Source: Hyphomicrobium sp. (GTDB lineage: Bacteria > Pseudomonadota > Alphaproteobacteria > Rhizobiales > Hyphomicrobiaceae). From it: a stretch of 64,000 nucleotides of DNA. Shown here one piece after another: positions 1 through 10,079 of the stretch; position 1 is the first letter of the stretch; each line of letters opens with the position of its first letter. Position numbers and translations under genes: made by a program. The stretch is taken from the NCBI RefSeq assembly GCF_003987855.1, contig NZ_RXIZ01000022.1, positions 3,567 through 67,566 on the forward strand, given 5' to 3'. The notes beneath the pieces were generated by a model. The model searched no databases, had not been told where the DNA came from, and saw nothing but the letters and a program-made list of their open reading frames with translations.

Positions 1-45
1 AGGCAATTGAAGAACAAATCCTAACTCGCTGCCTTTGGAGAGACC

Positions 46-495
46 ATGAGCGACGATCTCTCGGGCGACGATGTGATCGCGATGCTGGAACTGCTGCCCC
101 ATCCTGAGGGCGGACATTATCGCGAAACTTTTCGCGACAAAGCGGACCGGGGGCAGCGCGCGGCTTCGACTGCGATCTATTTTCTCTTGAAGGCGGGTGA
201 GCATTCAAACTGGCACGCCGTCGATGCCGCCGAGGGCTGGCACCATTACGCAGGCGCTCCACTTCTGCTCGAAATGTCGCCGTCGGGGGGCCCTATCACG
301 CAGGTCCGTCTCGGCAAGGATCTTGCGAACGGCGAGCGGCCCCAGGCGATCGTTCCAGCCGGGCATTGGCAGCAGGCGAAAAGCCTCGGCAAATGGACAC
401 TCGTCGGCTGCACCGTCGCGCCGGCGTTCACATTCGAAGGCTTCACGCTAACGGCGCCGGATTTCTCGCCGGTGTCGCGGCCGTCCGTCGATTGA
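46..495 (+). CDS. Cupin-like DUF985 family protein
   Basis: 149 aa ORF; MLELLPHPEGGHYRETFRD and SNWHAVDAAEGWHHYAGAPL match the DUF985/cupin_5 pattern. Confidence 0.8.
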   Translation: MSDDLSGDDVIAMLELLPHPEGGHYRETFRDKADRGQRAASTAIYFLLKAGEHSNWHAVDAAEGWHHYAGAPLLLEMSPSGGPITQVRLGKDLANGERPQAIVPAGHWQQAKSLGKWTLVGCTVAPAFTFEGFTLTAPDFSPVSRPSVD

Positions 496-703
496 GGGGC
501 GAGCCCGCAACAGCACAAAGCGATTCAACGCTCATCCACACGCCGTCCCCAGCCGATTTTGTTGCTCACGTGGCGCGGGCGGGCTCCATCCACCGGTTAA
601 TTGTCCCTATCCCGTAAGAGCCCTCTGGCGCTCCTTGCTGGCGGCCTTCGACTCGTCAAAAGTGATTGCGAATCAAAGTTCCGATTCACGGGGGTTGCAG
701 TCC

Positions 704-2749
704 ATGAAACGCGAGTCCTTAGGACCCGTCCTTACTACGGTGTTCGTCGATTACGACAACATCTACCTGTCGCTGAAGCGCAAGAATGAAGATGCTGCAA
801 AGCGCTTCGCCAAAGACAGCGGCGTATGGCTGCAAGGCATTGCCTCGGGTGAACTCATCACGGCCACGAATGCGTTTTCCCTCCCCGGCGAGCGTCGCAT
901 CGTGATGAACCGCTGCTATGGCAACCCAGTTCCAAGGCGGAACACGCACGACAACTCTACCGACATGAACTCCTTCCCGTTCGTGCGTCACCACTTCCTG
1001 CGCTCCGGCTTCGAAGTGATCGATTGCCCGCCGCTCACCGCGCAACTCAAGAATTCCGCGGATATCCGCATCGTCATGGACATCCGTGACATCCTCAATC
1101 ACGACACGCATTTCGACGAGTTCATCATTCTGTCGGGCGACGCCGACTTCACCCCTTTGCTGCATCGTCTGCGGGCACATGCGCGGCGCACCGTCGTGTT
1201 CGCGAACGACCATACGGCGCAGCCCTATACCGCGATCAGCGATGGCGAGATCCGCGAGTCGAGCCTGCTAACGCTGCTGACGACCAATCGCGCGATTTCG
1301 GGCGAGAGCCCGCGCGAAATTGCAGCGCCTCAGCCGACGATCGACGTTGAAGCCGCGCGCAAGGCCATACTGGCTGAAGTCGTCGACAATGTTCGCAACG
1401 CGCCGCAGGCGGTGCCGCTCGAAACGCTTGCGGATCGGGCCGTGCGCGTCATCGGCCGCGACAAGACCATCGGGACGAACTGGGGTGGGTACGGATCATT
1501 TCGCGACCTGCTGCTCGCCGATCTTCCCGACGACATCCACCTGAGCGATACGGCTCCCTACACGGTGTTCGACGCGACCCGGCATATCTCGGCGACGGGC
1601 CTCATCGCGCCGCAGCTCGCCCCGCCGGCAGCAGAAGCACCCGCCCCGCGGCGGGAATACGCGCCTGAGCCGGCTCGGATCGAGGCGCAGCCTGCCCAGC
1701 GCGCCTATGCCCCGGAACCCGTTCGCGCTGAGCCACGGCTGCAGCCGCAGGTCAGCATGCCCCCCGCCCGGCCCGTCGCACCGCAGGCGCCTGTCGCTCC
1801 CGCCGCGGCGCAAATCCCCTACCAGCAATCGGCAATTCCCCAGGCGCGGTATGTCGACCGGACTTCAGCACCCCCTGCGCCTCCGGTGCATAGCGCGCCG
1901 CTGCAGCCGGCTCCGATGCCATCGCAGAGCATGCCGCTCGGGCCAGCAGCCTCGGCGCCGCAATCGGGGGCGTTGATGCCTCGGCGCCAGCCTTCGATGC
2001 CGCAGACGCATGCCGCAGCTTATCCGTCCGAGCCGCGTCGCGAACTGCCTCGCGCGCCGGCGCAGCCCGCTCCGCCACCGCCCGTCGCGCCGACGCAGAG
2101 GAACGCCGATCACGCGACGCAAATCCAGCAGTCGATCGCGCGCATCCACGAGGCCTGCCAGGCTCCGGCGCTGGCGCCCGCGGAATATCGCGTGCTGTTC
2201 GATGTCATGTCCCAGGAAATCACGACGAACGGCCTGCAAGGTGCGCAGACCCTCGTCAACATCACGCAGCGAGCTCGCGAGTTCGGGCTCGACGTGAAGC
2301 GCGATGATCTGCGCTTCATCTACGATGTCGTGAGCGAAAGCGATCCGTGGTTCGAGCACGGCACATCGGCGGGCTTGTTCGCCAGCCGCTTCCGCAACTT
2401 CGTCGTTGCGCGCTGCCGCAGCCAGGGGCTCAGCCTCTCGGCCGATGAGCTCGATCTGGTTGAAGCCTGGTTTTCCGCGCCGCAACAGGCGCAGCAGCAG
2501 CCTCCTCAGCAGTCGCTGAGACAGCAGCCACAAGCCTACGCGGGCCGCCCCTCGGCGCCGACGCAGACTGCGCCTCAGCCTGGCGTGCCGGCACAGGCCA
2601 GCGACCGCTGGTGGGGCGCGGAGGAGACGCGTCAAAGCCCTGCCGACCCTCGCAGCATGGATCCGCGCGGCGCGAACGCCTACGGCCAGCAGCAGAGCGA
2701 GGGCGAAGACGAGTTCCCGCGCATCGTGCGGTCGCGGTTCCGCGGCTAA
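704..2749 (+). CDS. NYN domain (LabA/DUF88-like) protein with LOTUS/OST-HTH-like regions and a Pro/Gln/Ala-rich linker
   Basis: VFVDYDNIYLSL and ILSGDADFTPLLHRLR motifs of NYN nucleases; ATG at 704 (MKRESLGP) preferred over 635. Confidence 0.8.
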   Translation: MKRESLGPVLTTVFVDYDNIYLSLKRKNEDAAKRFAKDSGVWLQGIASGELITATNAFSLPGERRIVMNRCYGNPVPRRNTHDNSTDMNSFPFVRHHFLRSGFEVIDCPPLTAQLKNSADIRIVMDIRDILNHDTHFDEFIILSGDADFTPLLHRLRAHARRTVVFANDHTAQPYTAISDGEIRESSLLTLLTTNRAISGESPREIAAPQPTIDVEAARKAILAEVVDNVRNAPQAVPLETLADRAVRVIGRDKTIGTNWGGYGSFRDLLLADLPDDIHLSDTAPYTVFDATRHISATGLIAPQLAPPAAEAPAPRREYAPEPARIEAQPAQRAYAPEPVRAEPRLQPQVSMPPARPVAPQAPVAPAAAQIPYQQSAIPQARYVDRTSAPPAPPVHSAPLQPAPMPSQSMPLGPAASAPQSGALMPRRQPSMPQTHAAAYPSEPRRELPRAPAQPAPPPPVAPTQRNADHATQIQQSIARIHEACQAPALAPAEYRVLFDVMSQEITTNGLQGAQTLVNITQRAREFGLDVKRDDLRFIYDVVSESDPWFEHGTSAGLFASRFRNFVVARCRSQGLSLSADELDLVEAWFSAPQQAQQQPPQQSLRQQPQAYAGRPSAPTQTAPQPGVPAQASDRWWGAEETRQSPADPRSMDPRGANAYGQQQSEGEDEFPRIVRSRFRG

Positions 2750-2777
2750 TCACGATCCGAGGCCCATCGGAAAATCA

Positions 2778-2812
2778 AAAGGCTCTGCCGGTGATCCGGC
2801 AGAGCCTTTTTC
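2778..2812. terminator. Bidirectional Rho-independent terminator
   Basis: Perfect 15-bp stem AAAAGGCTCTGCCGG-TGAT-CCGGCAGAGCCTTTT plus T run, between convergent genes. Confidence 0.9.
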
Positions 2813-2839
2813 ACATTCGAATGAGTAGATTTTTGCAGA

Positions 2840-3568
2840 TCAGCCGGCGAGGTACTGCCCGCCGTTCGCCGTCAGCGTTGAGCCGGTGATGAAGCCCGCA
2901 TCATCGGAAGCCAAGAAGACCACGCAGCGCGCGATCTCGTTCGGCTCGCCGAGACGGCCGACCGGAATCTGCGGAAGGATGTTCTTCTCGAGCACGTCCT
3001 GCGGCACGGCCTTGACCATCTCGGTCGCGATGTAGCCTGGGCAGATGACGTTGACGGTGATGCCGGCGCGTGCGCCTTCCTGCGCCAGGGCCTTCGTGAA
3101 GCCGATATCGCCGGCTTTCGAGGCCGAATAGTTCACCTGGCCCATCTGGCCCTTCTGGCCGTTGATCGACGAGATGTTGATGACACGGCCGAACTTGCGC
3201 GCGCGCATGCCTTCCCAGACCTGGCGCGTGACGTTGAAGAGGCCGTTCAAATTGGTGCCGATCACTTCATCCCACTGCTGCTTCGTCATCTTGTGAAACA
3301 TGACGTCGCGCGTGATGCCGGCGTTGTTAACGAGAACATCGATGGGGCCAACGTCCTTGGCGATCTGTGCGACGGCTTTCTCTGTCGCTTCGTAGCTGCC
3401 CACGTCGAACTTATAGACGGGAATGCCCGTCTCGATCTGGAATGCCTGCGCGGCTGCATCGTTGCCGGCATAGCTCGCGGCTACGCGATAACCGTTGCTC
3501 TTGAGAGCGATCGAAATCGCGTGGCCGATACCGCGCGTGCCTCCCGTGACGAGGGCAACCCGTGCCAT
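2840..3568 (-). CDS. phbB: Acetoacetyl-CoA reductase (SDR family)
   Basis: VTGGTRGIGHAIS, YSASKAGDIGFTKALAQEGA; adjacent to a thiolase and near phaR. Confidence 0.93.
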   Translation of the reverse strand: MARVALVTGGTRGIGHAISIALKSNGYRVAASYAGNDAAAQAFQIETGIPVYKFDVGSYEATEKAVAQIAKDVGPIDVLVNNAGITRDVMFHKMTKQQWDEVIGTNLNGLFNVTRQVWEGMRARKFGRVINISSINGQKGQMGQVNYSASKAGDIGFTKALAQEGARAGITVNVICPGYIATEMVKAVPQDVLEKNILPQIPVGRLGEPNEIARCVVFLASDDAGFITGSTLTANGGQYLAG

Positions 3569-3663
3569 AGCAGTCTCTCCCTGGATTTTTTGTTTGGGTC
3601 TCTGGGTGGGGTGAAGAACGCAGCCGCTCTAACACGGGCGGCTGCGCGGTGATTTGATCAAGC

Positions 3664-4854
3664 TCAGTCGCGGGCGACGCACATGGCGACGCCCATCCCG
3701 CCGCCGATGCACAGCGTGGCAAGGCCCTTTTTCGCGTCGCGGCGCTGCATCTCATAGACGAGCGTGTTGAGGATGCGCGCGCCGGAAGCGCCGATCGGAT
3801 GGCCGATCGCGATGGCGCCGCCGTTGACGTTGACCTTGTCGGTGTTCCAGCCAAGGCCCTTGTTGACGGCAATCGCCTGCGCGGCAAAGGCTTCGTTCGC
3901 CTCGATCAGATCGAGGTCGTTGACGGACCAGCCGGCCTTCTCCAGCGCCTTTTTCGAAGCGGAAATCGGGCCGGTTCCCATGATCGAAGGATCAACGCCT
4001 GTCGTCGCCCACGAGACGATACGGGCGAGAGGCTTGATCCCGCGCTTCTTGGCTTCAGCGGCGGTCATCAGCACGACGACAGCGGCGCCGTCGTTGATGC
4101 CCGAGGCATTGGCGGCCGTGACGGTGCCTTCCTTGGGATCGAAGGCGGGACGAAGCTTGGCGATGCCGTCGTAGGTCACGCCATCCTTGATGTACTCGTC
4201 CTGCTCGACGACGGTATCGCCCTTCTTGCCCTTGATCGTGACGGGCACGATCTCGTCCTTGAACTTGCCGGCCTTGCGCGCGGCTTCAGCCTTGTTCTGG
4301 GACGCGACGGCAAACTTATCCTGCTCTTCGCGTGTGATCTGCCATTGACGGGCGACGTTCTCGGCGGTCGTGCCCATGTGGTAATTGTTGAAGGCATCCC
4401 ACAGGCCATCCTTCACCATGGTGTCGGTGAACTTGATGTCGCCCATTTTCGTGCCGTCGCGCATGTGTGCAGCGTGCGTCGACTGGCTCATGCTTTCCTG
4501 ACCGCCGGCAACCACGATGGATGCGGCGCCCGTCTGGATCTGCTGCATGCCGATGGCGACGGCGCGGAGGCCCGAGCCGCAAATCTGATTGATGCTCCAG
4601 GCGGGTGAATCGACCGGAATGCCGGCGCCGACGGAAGCTTGGCGCGCGGGGCCTTGTCCCTGGGCAGCGGTCAGGACCTGGCCGAGGATGACCTCCGACA
4701 CGTCGCCCGCCGGCACATTGGCACGCTGAAGCGCGGCCTTAATAGCGATTTCGCCGAGCTTTGATGCCGGCAGCGAGCCAAGCGCCCCATTGAACGAACC
4801 TACCGGCGTGCGCGCGGCACTGGCGATGACAATTGTCGAAGCGTCGTCACTCAT
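3664..4854 (-). CDS. phbA: Acetyl-CoA acetyltransferase (thiolase)
   Basis: [54 protein letters not shown]; start at 4854 chosen over 4950. Confidence 0.94.
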   Translation of the reverse strand: MSDDASTIVIASAARTPVGSFNGALGSLPASKLGEIAIKAALQRANVPAGDVSEVILGQVLTAAQGQGPARQASVGAGIPVDSPAWSINQICGSGLRAVAIGMQQIQTGAASIVVAGGQESMSQSTHAAHMRDGTKMGDIKFTDTMVKDGLWDAFNNYHMGTTAENVARQWQITREEQDKFAVASQNKAEAARKAGKFKDEIVPVTIKGKKGDTVVEQDEYIKDGVTYDGIAKLRPAFDPKEGTVTAANASGINDGAAVVVLMTAAEAKKRGIKPLARIVSWATTGVDPSIMGTGPISASKKALEKAGWSVNDLDLIEANEAFAAQAIAVNKGLGWNTDKVNVNGGAIAIGHPIGASGARILNTLVYEMQRRDAKKGLATLCIGGGMGVAMCVARD

Positions 4855-5132
4855 TGGGGCCCCTCCCTGGGCATGGAAATCTTTTTTGAGAAGATTTATC
4901 GGATGGCTTGCCGAAACGCCAGTTTTTGCGGCGTCAATCGGATGACCCAAACACTTTGCAGTCCGGGGCTATTTTCAGCAATTGCGACCTCTTGGCTAGA
5001 CTGCCCGATTGCACTGGGTTAGCCCCGCCCAAAAGAGTGACAGAAACGTCTGGCGGGGGACCCCGAGGGTGTGGTACGCTGCCGCAGTGCAGCAACCCGT
5101 CTGATAGCCGTCGATAAGAGAACGCGAACGCG

Positions 5133-5774
5133 ATGTTGACCAATCCAGATCCACAAACGCAGGCGCCCAAAAAAGAAGCGGTCGTTATCAAGAAGTACGC
5201 CAATAGGCGGCTCTATAACACCGAGACGAGCACCTACGTTACCCTCGAAGATCTCGCCAAGATGGTCCGCGGCGACCGCGATTTCGTGGTTTACGACGCC
5301 AAGAACGGCGACGACCTCACGCATGCGGTTCTGACCCAGATTATCGTCGAACAGGAAAGCCGCGAAGGCGGCCAGGCCCTGCTTCCTATTCCGTTCCTTC
5401 GCCAGCTCATTCGCTTCTACGACGACAGCATCGCGCGGATGGTCCCGAGCTACCTGCAGTTCAGCCTTGAGCATCTTGTGAAAGAACAATCGCGGTTCCG
5501 CGAGCAGTTCGCTTCGGCTTTTTCCAACCCAGCCGCAGCCTTCGATTTCTACCAGCAGCAGGCCCGGCAGAACATGGCGATGTTCGAACAAGCCATTTCA
5601 ATGTGGGCGTCGTTCGGAGCATCGGGCAACAAGCCCGGCGAAGGTCAGCCCGCGGGATCTCCCGCGGCGTCTTCCGACACATCGTCCGGCGACCGAAACG
5701 AACTCAACGAACTGAAGTCGCAACTGTCGGCGATGCAGCAGAAGATCGAGAAGCTGTCGCAGTCGCGGACCTGA
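5133..5774 (+). CDS. phaR: Polyhydroxyalkanoate synthesis repressor PhaR
   Basis: IKKYANRRLYNTETSTYVTLEDLAKMVRGD N-terminal PhaR DNA-binding domain. Confidence 0.93.
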   Translation: MLTNPDPQTQAPKKEAVVIKKYANRRLYNTETSTYVTLEDLAKMVRGDRDFVVYDAKNGDDLTHAVLTQIIVEQESREGGQALLPIPFLRQLIRFYDDSIARMVPSYLQFSLEHLVKEQSRFREQFASAFSNPAAAFDFYQQQARQNMAMFEQAISMWASFGASGNKPGEGQPAGSPAASSDTSSGDRNELNELKSQLSAMQQKIEKLSQSRT

Positions 5775-5796
5775 CCTCGCCAAGCCGCAGATCGGT

Positions 5797-7575
5797 TCAG
5801 GCAGCGTTCGAGTAATCGGCGCTGTCGAACGGGCGACCGAAGTAGAATCCCTGCATGTAGGTAATGCCGGCGTTCCGCAGGAATTGGGCGGTGCGCTCAT
5901 CGCCCACCCATTCGGCGACCGTCTCCATTCCGAACTGGTTGGCGAGCTCGATCATCGTCTTCACGAAGATCTGGTCACTGGTATCGTCCGCAAGATTTTT
6001 GATGAAGGCTCCATCGATCTTGACCATGTCGACGTTGAGCCGCTTCAGATTCTTGAAGGACGTGTAGCCCGCGCCGAAATCGTCGATGGCGACGCGGCAA
6101 CCCAGCTCATTGAGGGTGTCGACGAAATTCGCGGATTGATCGAGTTCTTCGAGCGCGACGGTCTCCGTGATCTCGACGATCATGCGTTTCAGAACGTCGG
6201 GCCGGTCTTTCGTCAGGCGCTGCAACGTCGTCAGCCACTCGCGGTCCGAGCACGTCAGCGCAGAGACGTTGACCGACAGCACGAGCTCGCGGTGCCGCTT
6301 TAAAAGTTCAACGGTGAGTTCGAGCGTTCGGCGATCGATCAGGCGCGAAAGGCCGAGCTGCTCGACGATAGGGACGAATTCGCCGGCTGACGCCAGGCTG
6401 CCGTCCGGCCTCTCCATGCGCAGAAGGGCTTCGTAAATTTCGGCTTGGTCCGTCTTCGTGGAAACCATGGGCTGAAGAACGAGGCGCATGCGATTGTCGT
6501 CGAGCGCCGCGATCACGCTCTCGGCGATCGATTTATTGCGCAGGCGGGCCATGTCGGCGATCGGCGAGGCTTCATAGGCGACGAAGCAATCGAAGCGCTT
6601 CGACTTCGCGACATCCAGGGCACGCAGGGCGCAGTTGATGGTCTCCTGGACCGATTTTGCCTGGTCGGGGACGATGACGCCGCCAAGGGAGATCGTCGCC
6701 GCCAGCTGTGCTGCCGGCGTGGCGATGGTTTCTTCGGTCACTGCCTTGATAAATCGCTCGGCGGCGGCGCGAAGCGCGCCCTTTCCGCATCCAACCAGGA
6801 TCAATCCAAACTTGTTGGAGGAGTATCGCCCGATGATGTCACCGGTACGGAGTTTGCCGCGGAGGCGGCGGCCGACCTCAGCGATTACTTTGTCGCCGAT
6901 CTCGATCCCGAACGTTTCATTGATGACGGCAAGGTTATTGACCGAGATCATGAGAAACGCGTTGGCGCTGTATTCGCGGTCGGCACGGGCGAGCACGGTG
7001 CCCAGCGCATCGGTCAAACGGATGCGGTTCAGCTGGCCGGTGAGTTCGTCGAGATCGGTGCCGAGCAGACGTTGCTGCTGCTCAAGATAACGCTCGTCGA
7101 GAATGCGGATGACGCCACGGGCGCGCGCCGGATGGCCATCTGCACCCTGCCACCAGCGCCCCTGATCCTCGACGCGTACCTCGCCACCGCCGCGCTCGTC
7201 ACCGGTGCGCAAGCGGTATTGAATGCGATAGGGAACGCCGTGCTCGCGATCGGCGCCAATGCTGCACGAAAACGCTTGCAGGCGCGCGTTCAGATGTTCC
7301 GGGGCGATGCGGGCGTGATAGGCAGAGCCCGTCGCGATCTCGTCGATATCTCTGACGCCGAGAATGGTCGGGGCGTTTGTCTCCCAGTCGATCCGGCCGG
7401 ATCGAAGATCCCAGACGTATGCCGTCGCATCGACGGACGAAAGGATGCCCACGAGATCGAGGTTCTCGGTCTCGTTCAAACGATCAGACGCGCTTTTCTG
7501 CGCTGACGGGGGCCGCAACCGGTTTTTAGGGACGGGCACAGCGGTCACGTCGTCAGCAATCGGCGTGGAAACCAC
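5797..7575 (-). CDS. PAS-GGDEF(degenerate)-EAL domain protein, probable c-di-GMP phosphodiesterase
   Basis: EALLRMERPDG, VEITETVAL, DDFGAGYTSFKNL, VKIDGAFI, MQGFYFGRPF; the GGDEF position reads SSNKF. Confidence 0.88.
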   Translation of the reverse strand: MVSTPIADDVTAVPVPKNRLRPPSAQKSASDRLNETENLDLVGILSSVDATAYVWDLRSGRIDWETNAPTILGVRDIDEIATGSAYHARIAPEHLNARLQAFSCSIGADREHGVPYRIQYRLRTGDERGGGEVRVEDQGRWWQGADGHPARARGVIRILDERYLEQQQRLLGTDLDELTGQLNRIRLTDALGTVLARADREYSANAFLMISVNNLAVINETFGIEIGDKVIAEVGRRLRGKLRTGDIIGRYSSNKFGLILVGCGKGALRAAAERFIKAVTEETIATPAAQLAATISLGGVIVPDQAKSVQETINCALRALDVAKSKRFDCFVAYEASPIADMARLRNKSIAESVIAALDDNRMRLVLQPMVSTKTDQAEIYEALLRMERPDGSLASAGEFVPIVEQLGLSRLIDRRTLELTVELLKRHRELVLSVNVSALTCSDREWLTTLQRLTKDRPDVLKRMIVEITETVALEELDQSANFVDTLNELGCRVAIDDFGAGYTSFKNLKRLNVDMVKIDGAFIKNLADDTSDQIFVKTMIELANQFGMETVAEWVGDERTAQFLRNAGITYMQGFYFGRPFDSADYSNAA

Positions 7576-7764
7576 GTTGTCCTCGAGCTGGATCGACTAC
7601 TGCGCAAAACTCATTGAAGCGCACAATGTGCCGACGCCTGCCGCGAAACTAGTTCGCTAAGCTTAACAAGACTTAAACAATTGTCCCTCGCGCGGCCACG
7701 CGCGACGTTGCAGGCGGGGCCAAGCCCCGCCACGCCAATTTTCCGAGAGCGGATTGCGCCGTGC

Positions 7765-8169
7765 TTACTGATCGGCGCCGATGTTGAGATCGCGACGGGC
7801 GACGCGAATGCCGATCGTGTAACCGCCGATGACGTCGATGAGGCTCGCAACCATGATGAGGAAGAAGATCGACGAGGCCGCCTGCGGGACAATCAGGAAC
7901 TCCGCGCCGATGGCCATGAAGACAACCATCGATAAGGCGTGATCGATCAAGGTCGACGTGGTCGTGAAGGTCGATTTCACGATCTCAACGAAGAGCAGGA
8001 TGAGGGTAACGAGAAGAATGAAATCGCCCCAGGTGAAAATCCAATCACCGCCGCTCAGGAGATGCAGCTTGAAAATCTCCTTCTGCAGAGCGTCGAGCCC
8101 CATCGTCAGCACGACCGCATTGTAGAGAAGGAAGGCAAAAACCAAGAGCGGCAGGGCTCTAATGGACAT
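7765..8169 (-). CDS. Conserved hypothetical membrane protein
   Basis: 134 aa with about 4 hydrophobic segments; compatible with flanking genes. Confidence 0.65.
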   Translation of the reverse strand: MSIRALPLLVFAFLLYNAVVLTMGLDALQKEIFKLHLLSGGDWIFTWGDFILLVTLILLFVEIVKSTFTTTSTLIDHALSMVVFMAIGAEFLIVPQAASSIFFLIMVASLIDVIGGYTIGIRVARRDLNIGADQ

Positions 8170-8379
8170 GAAGCTCTCCTGACATTTCGATCACCCCCGT
8201 CGATCGCGCAGTCCGCTAGACCTGATCTTTGCGGCACTGTGGTTAATCACGGAGGCGCGGACCGGGTTTTGGCACGCTCCACCCTATTTGCCAAGCGAGG
8301 ATGGCTGGCACATGGCAACGGCCGCCGGAACAGACCGTTCCGGCGTTCGAAATGCCAAGAAACTCTACTTAGAGCAGGC

Positions 8380-8565
8380 TTACTCTTCGACGGTCGGCGG
8401 CAGGATCTGACGGCCGCGATACTTGCCCGACTTCAGGTCGATGTGGTGGGGACGGCGACGCTCGCCGCTTTCCTTGTCCTCGACGTAGGCGCGAGCCGTG
8501 AGTGCGTCGTGAGACCGGCGCTGTCCCCGCTTCATTGGGGAGGTTTTTTTGCGCGGAACTGCCAT
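8380..8565 (-). CDS. rpmF: 50S ribosomal protein L32
   Basis: [22 protein letters not shown]; internal start within the 80-aa ORF. Confidence 0.96.
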   Translation of the reverse strand: MAVPRKKTSPMKRGQRRSHDALTARAYVEDKESGERRRPHHIDLKSGKYRGRQILPPTVEE

Positions 8566-8743
8566 CAGTCTTGCTCCAAATGTGACATCCATCCCGACCA
8601 ATACGGGCGGGCCGCCGAACATGCGGCGGGAATGCCGAACGTCTTAATTGCTGGATGAACCGGCGGCCAATGTCGGCGCTCGGTACCTCGGGCCGGGCTT
8701 ATACGCAAGTTGGACGAGAAAAGCCAGTCCCCCCGGGCGAGGC

Positions 8744-10018
8744 TCAATACGGGCTTTTCGAAAGCACACAAGCAAACTGGCTGCTCGGTGCGAGGCGCAT
8801 CCGGACCTGAATTGCATTGGCAAGCCGCTGAAGCCCCGGACCGGGCCTGCCAGCGTTGCGGACCAACGGGTTAGGCAGCGAAACGGCCAGGCGGGCGGCC
8901 TCGCGCGACGAGAGCTCGCGGGCGGATTTGGCGAAATGGTATTCGGCGGCCGCGCCGACGCCGAAGATCCCCGGCCCCCACTCGGCGATGTTGAGGTAGA
9001 CCTCCATGATCCGTCGTTTTGGCCAGACGAGTTCCATAAAGTATGTGAGCGGCAGCTCGATGGCTTTGCGCACATAGCTCTTGGATGGCCAGAGAAAGAG
9101 GTTCTTGACGACCTGCATGGAGATCGTGCTGCCGCCGCGCGTGCGCCCATCGGTATTCTCGATGGCCTCTTCAATGGCGTCGAGATCGATGCCAGCGTGC
9201 TGGCAGAAGCGGCCGTCCTCACTGACGAGTACGGCACGGACGACGTTGGGCGATATCTCTTCAATCGGCACCCACGTCTGCGTCATACCCTCGCCCGTGA
9301 TCCAGTTCTGCAGCATCAGCATCGAGGCGGGCGGATTGACGAAGCGATAGGCGACGATCAACGCCAGCACGACAGCGAGCCACGCGATCACGAGCCAGAC
9401 AGCAAGCTTTAGGACGCGCTTGGCAATTGATCCCCAATTGCGCGACGGCAGTGGCGGCGGCTGAGCGGGTGAGGCATCCGGCCTCAGCGCGCGTTCAATC
9501 TGCATGCCGTCGAAGTCGGGCTGAGATGCCGTTTCGAAGCGCGGCTCGAACATGCGTTGCGGAATGGTATGCCCGAGGTCGCGGGGTGCCGCAGCGGTCG
9601 GCACCGGCAGGACAAGTTCGCGGATATCGACGGGGCCGGCCGGCCTGATTTCGGTTGGGGCGCGGGGCGGTTCGGCATCGGAAGATTTTGAACGGGACGA
9701 TGCTTCCGCATCGATCGCGGCGAACACGTCGTCGGGATTGGAAACCTCGGCGGCAGGCGCTCCAAGCGGCGCGGGCGGCGATAGGTCTGGAGAACTAGGC
9801 CGATCGTCTGTGCTCGCGCCATCTGACTGCTGAACGAAGGCGCGGGCGGGCAGGGGTCGCGGCGGCGGGTGATCGAAGCCCCAAAGCAGGGGGGCCCGCC
9901 CGAGAGCCGTACTCTCGACCGATTGGGGTGCTGGCGGCGCGGCAGATAACCCAGATGTCTCTTCCGGCCGATCCATGCTTTGCTTCAGTTGCTGGCGTTG
10001 TGATACCGCGTCGGCCAT
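8744..10018 (-). CDS. mtgA: Monofunctional biosynthetic peptidoglycan transglycosylase with a long N-terminal extension
   Basis: VSEDGRFCQHAGIDLDAI, RGGSTISMQVVKNLFLW, MEVYLNIAEWGPGIFGVGAAAEYHF; start uncertain (10018 or later). Confidence 0.9.
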   Translation of the reverse strand: MADAVSQRQQLKQSMDRPEETSGLSAAPPAPQSVESTALGRAPLLWGFDHPPPRPLPARAFVQQSDGASTDDRPSSPDLSPPAPLGAPAAEVSNPDDVFAAIDAEASSRSKSSDAEPPRAPTEIRPAGPVDIRELVLPVPTAAAPRDLGHTIPQRMFEPRFETASQPDFDGMQIERALRPDASPAQPPPLPSRNWGSIAKRVLKLAVWLVIAWLAVVLALIVAYRFVNPPASMLMLQNWITGEGMTQTWVPIEEISPNVVRAVLVSEDGRFCQHAGIDLDAIEEAIENTDGRTRGGSTISMQVVKNLFLWPSKSYVRKAIELPLTYFMELVWPKRRIMEVYLNIAEWGPGIFGVGAAAEYHFAKSARELSSREAARLAVSLPNPLVRNAGRPGPGLQRLANAIQVRMRLAPSSQFACVLSKSPY

Positions 10019-10079
10019 ACCGCCAAACCATGGCCATGTTGAGCGGCGGTTAGTCACCCTCGGGGGAGAGCATAAGGCA

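Noticed and set aside
1650-2100. Low-complexity GC-rich repeats that might suggest a repeat array
   Set aside because: They are in-frame Pro/Ala/Gln codons of the NYN protein linker, not a nucleotide repeat array or CRISPR.
1865-2635. 256-aa minus-strand ORF
   Set aside because: Antisense to the Pro/Gln-rich part of the NYN gene; Arg-rich shadow ORF.
6445-7506. 353-aa plus-strand ORF
   Set aside because: Antisense shadow of the EAL protein gene.
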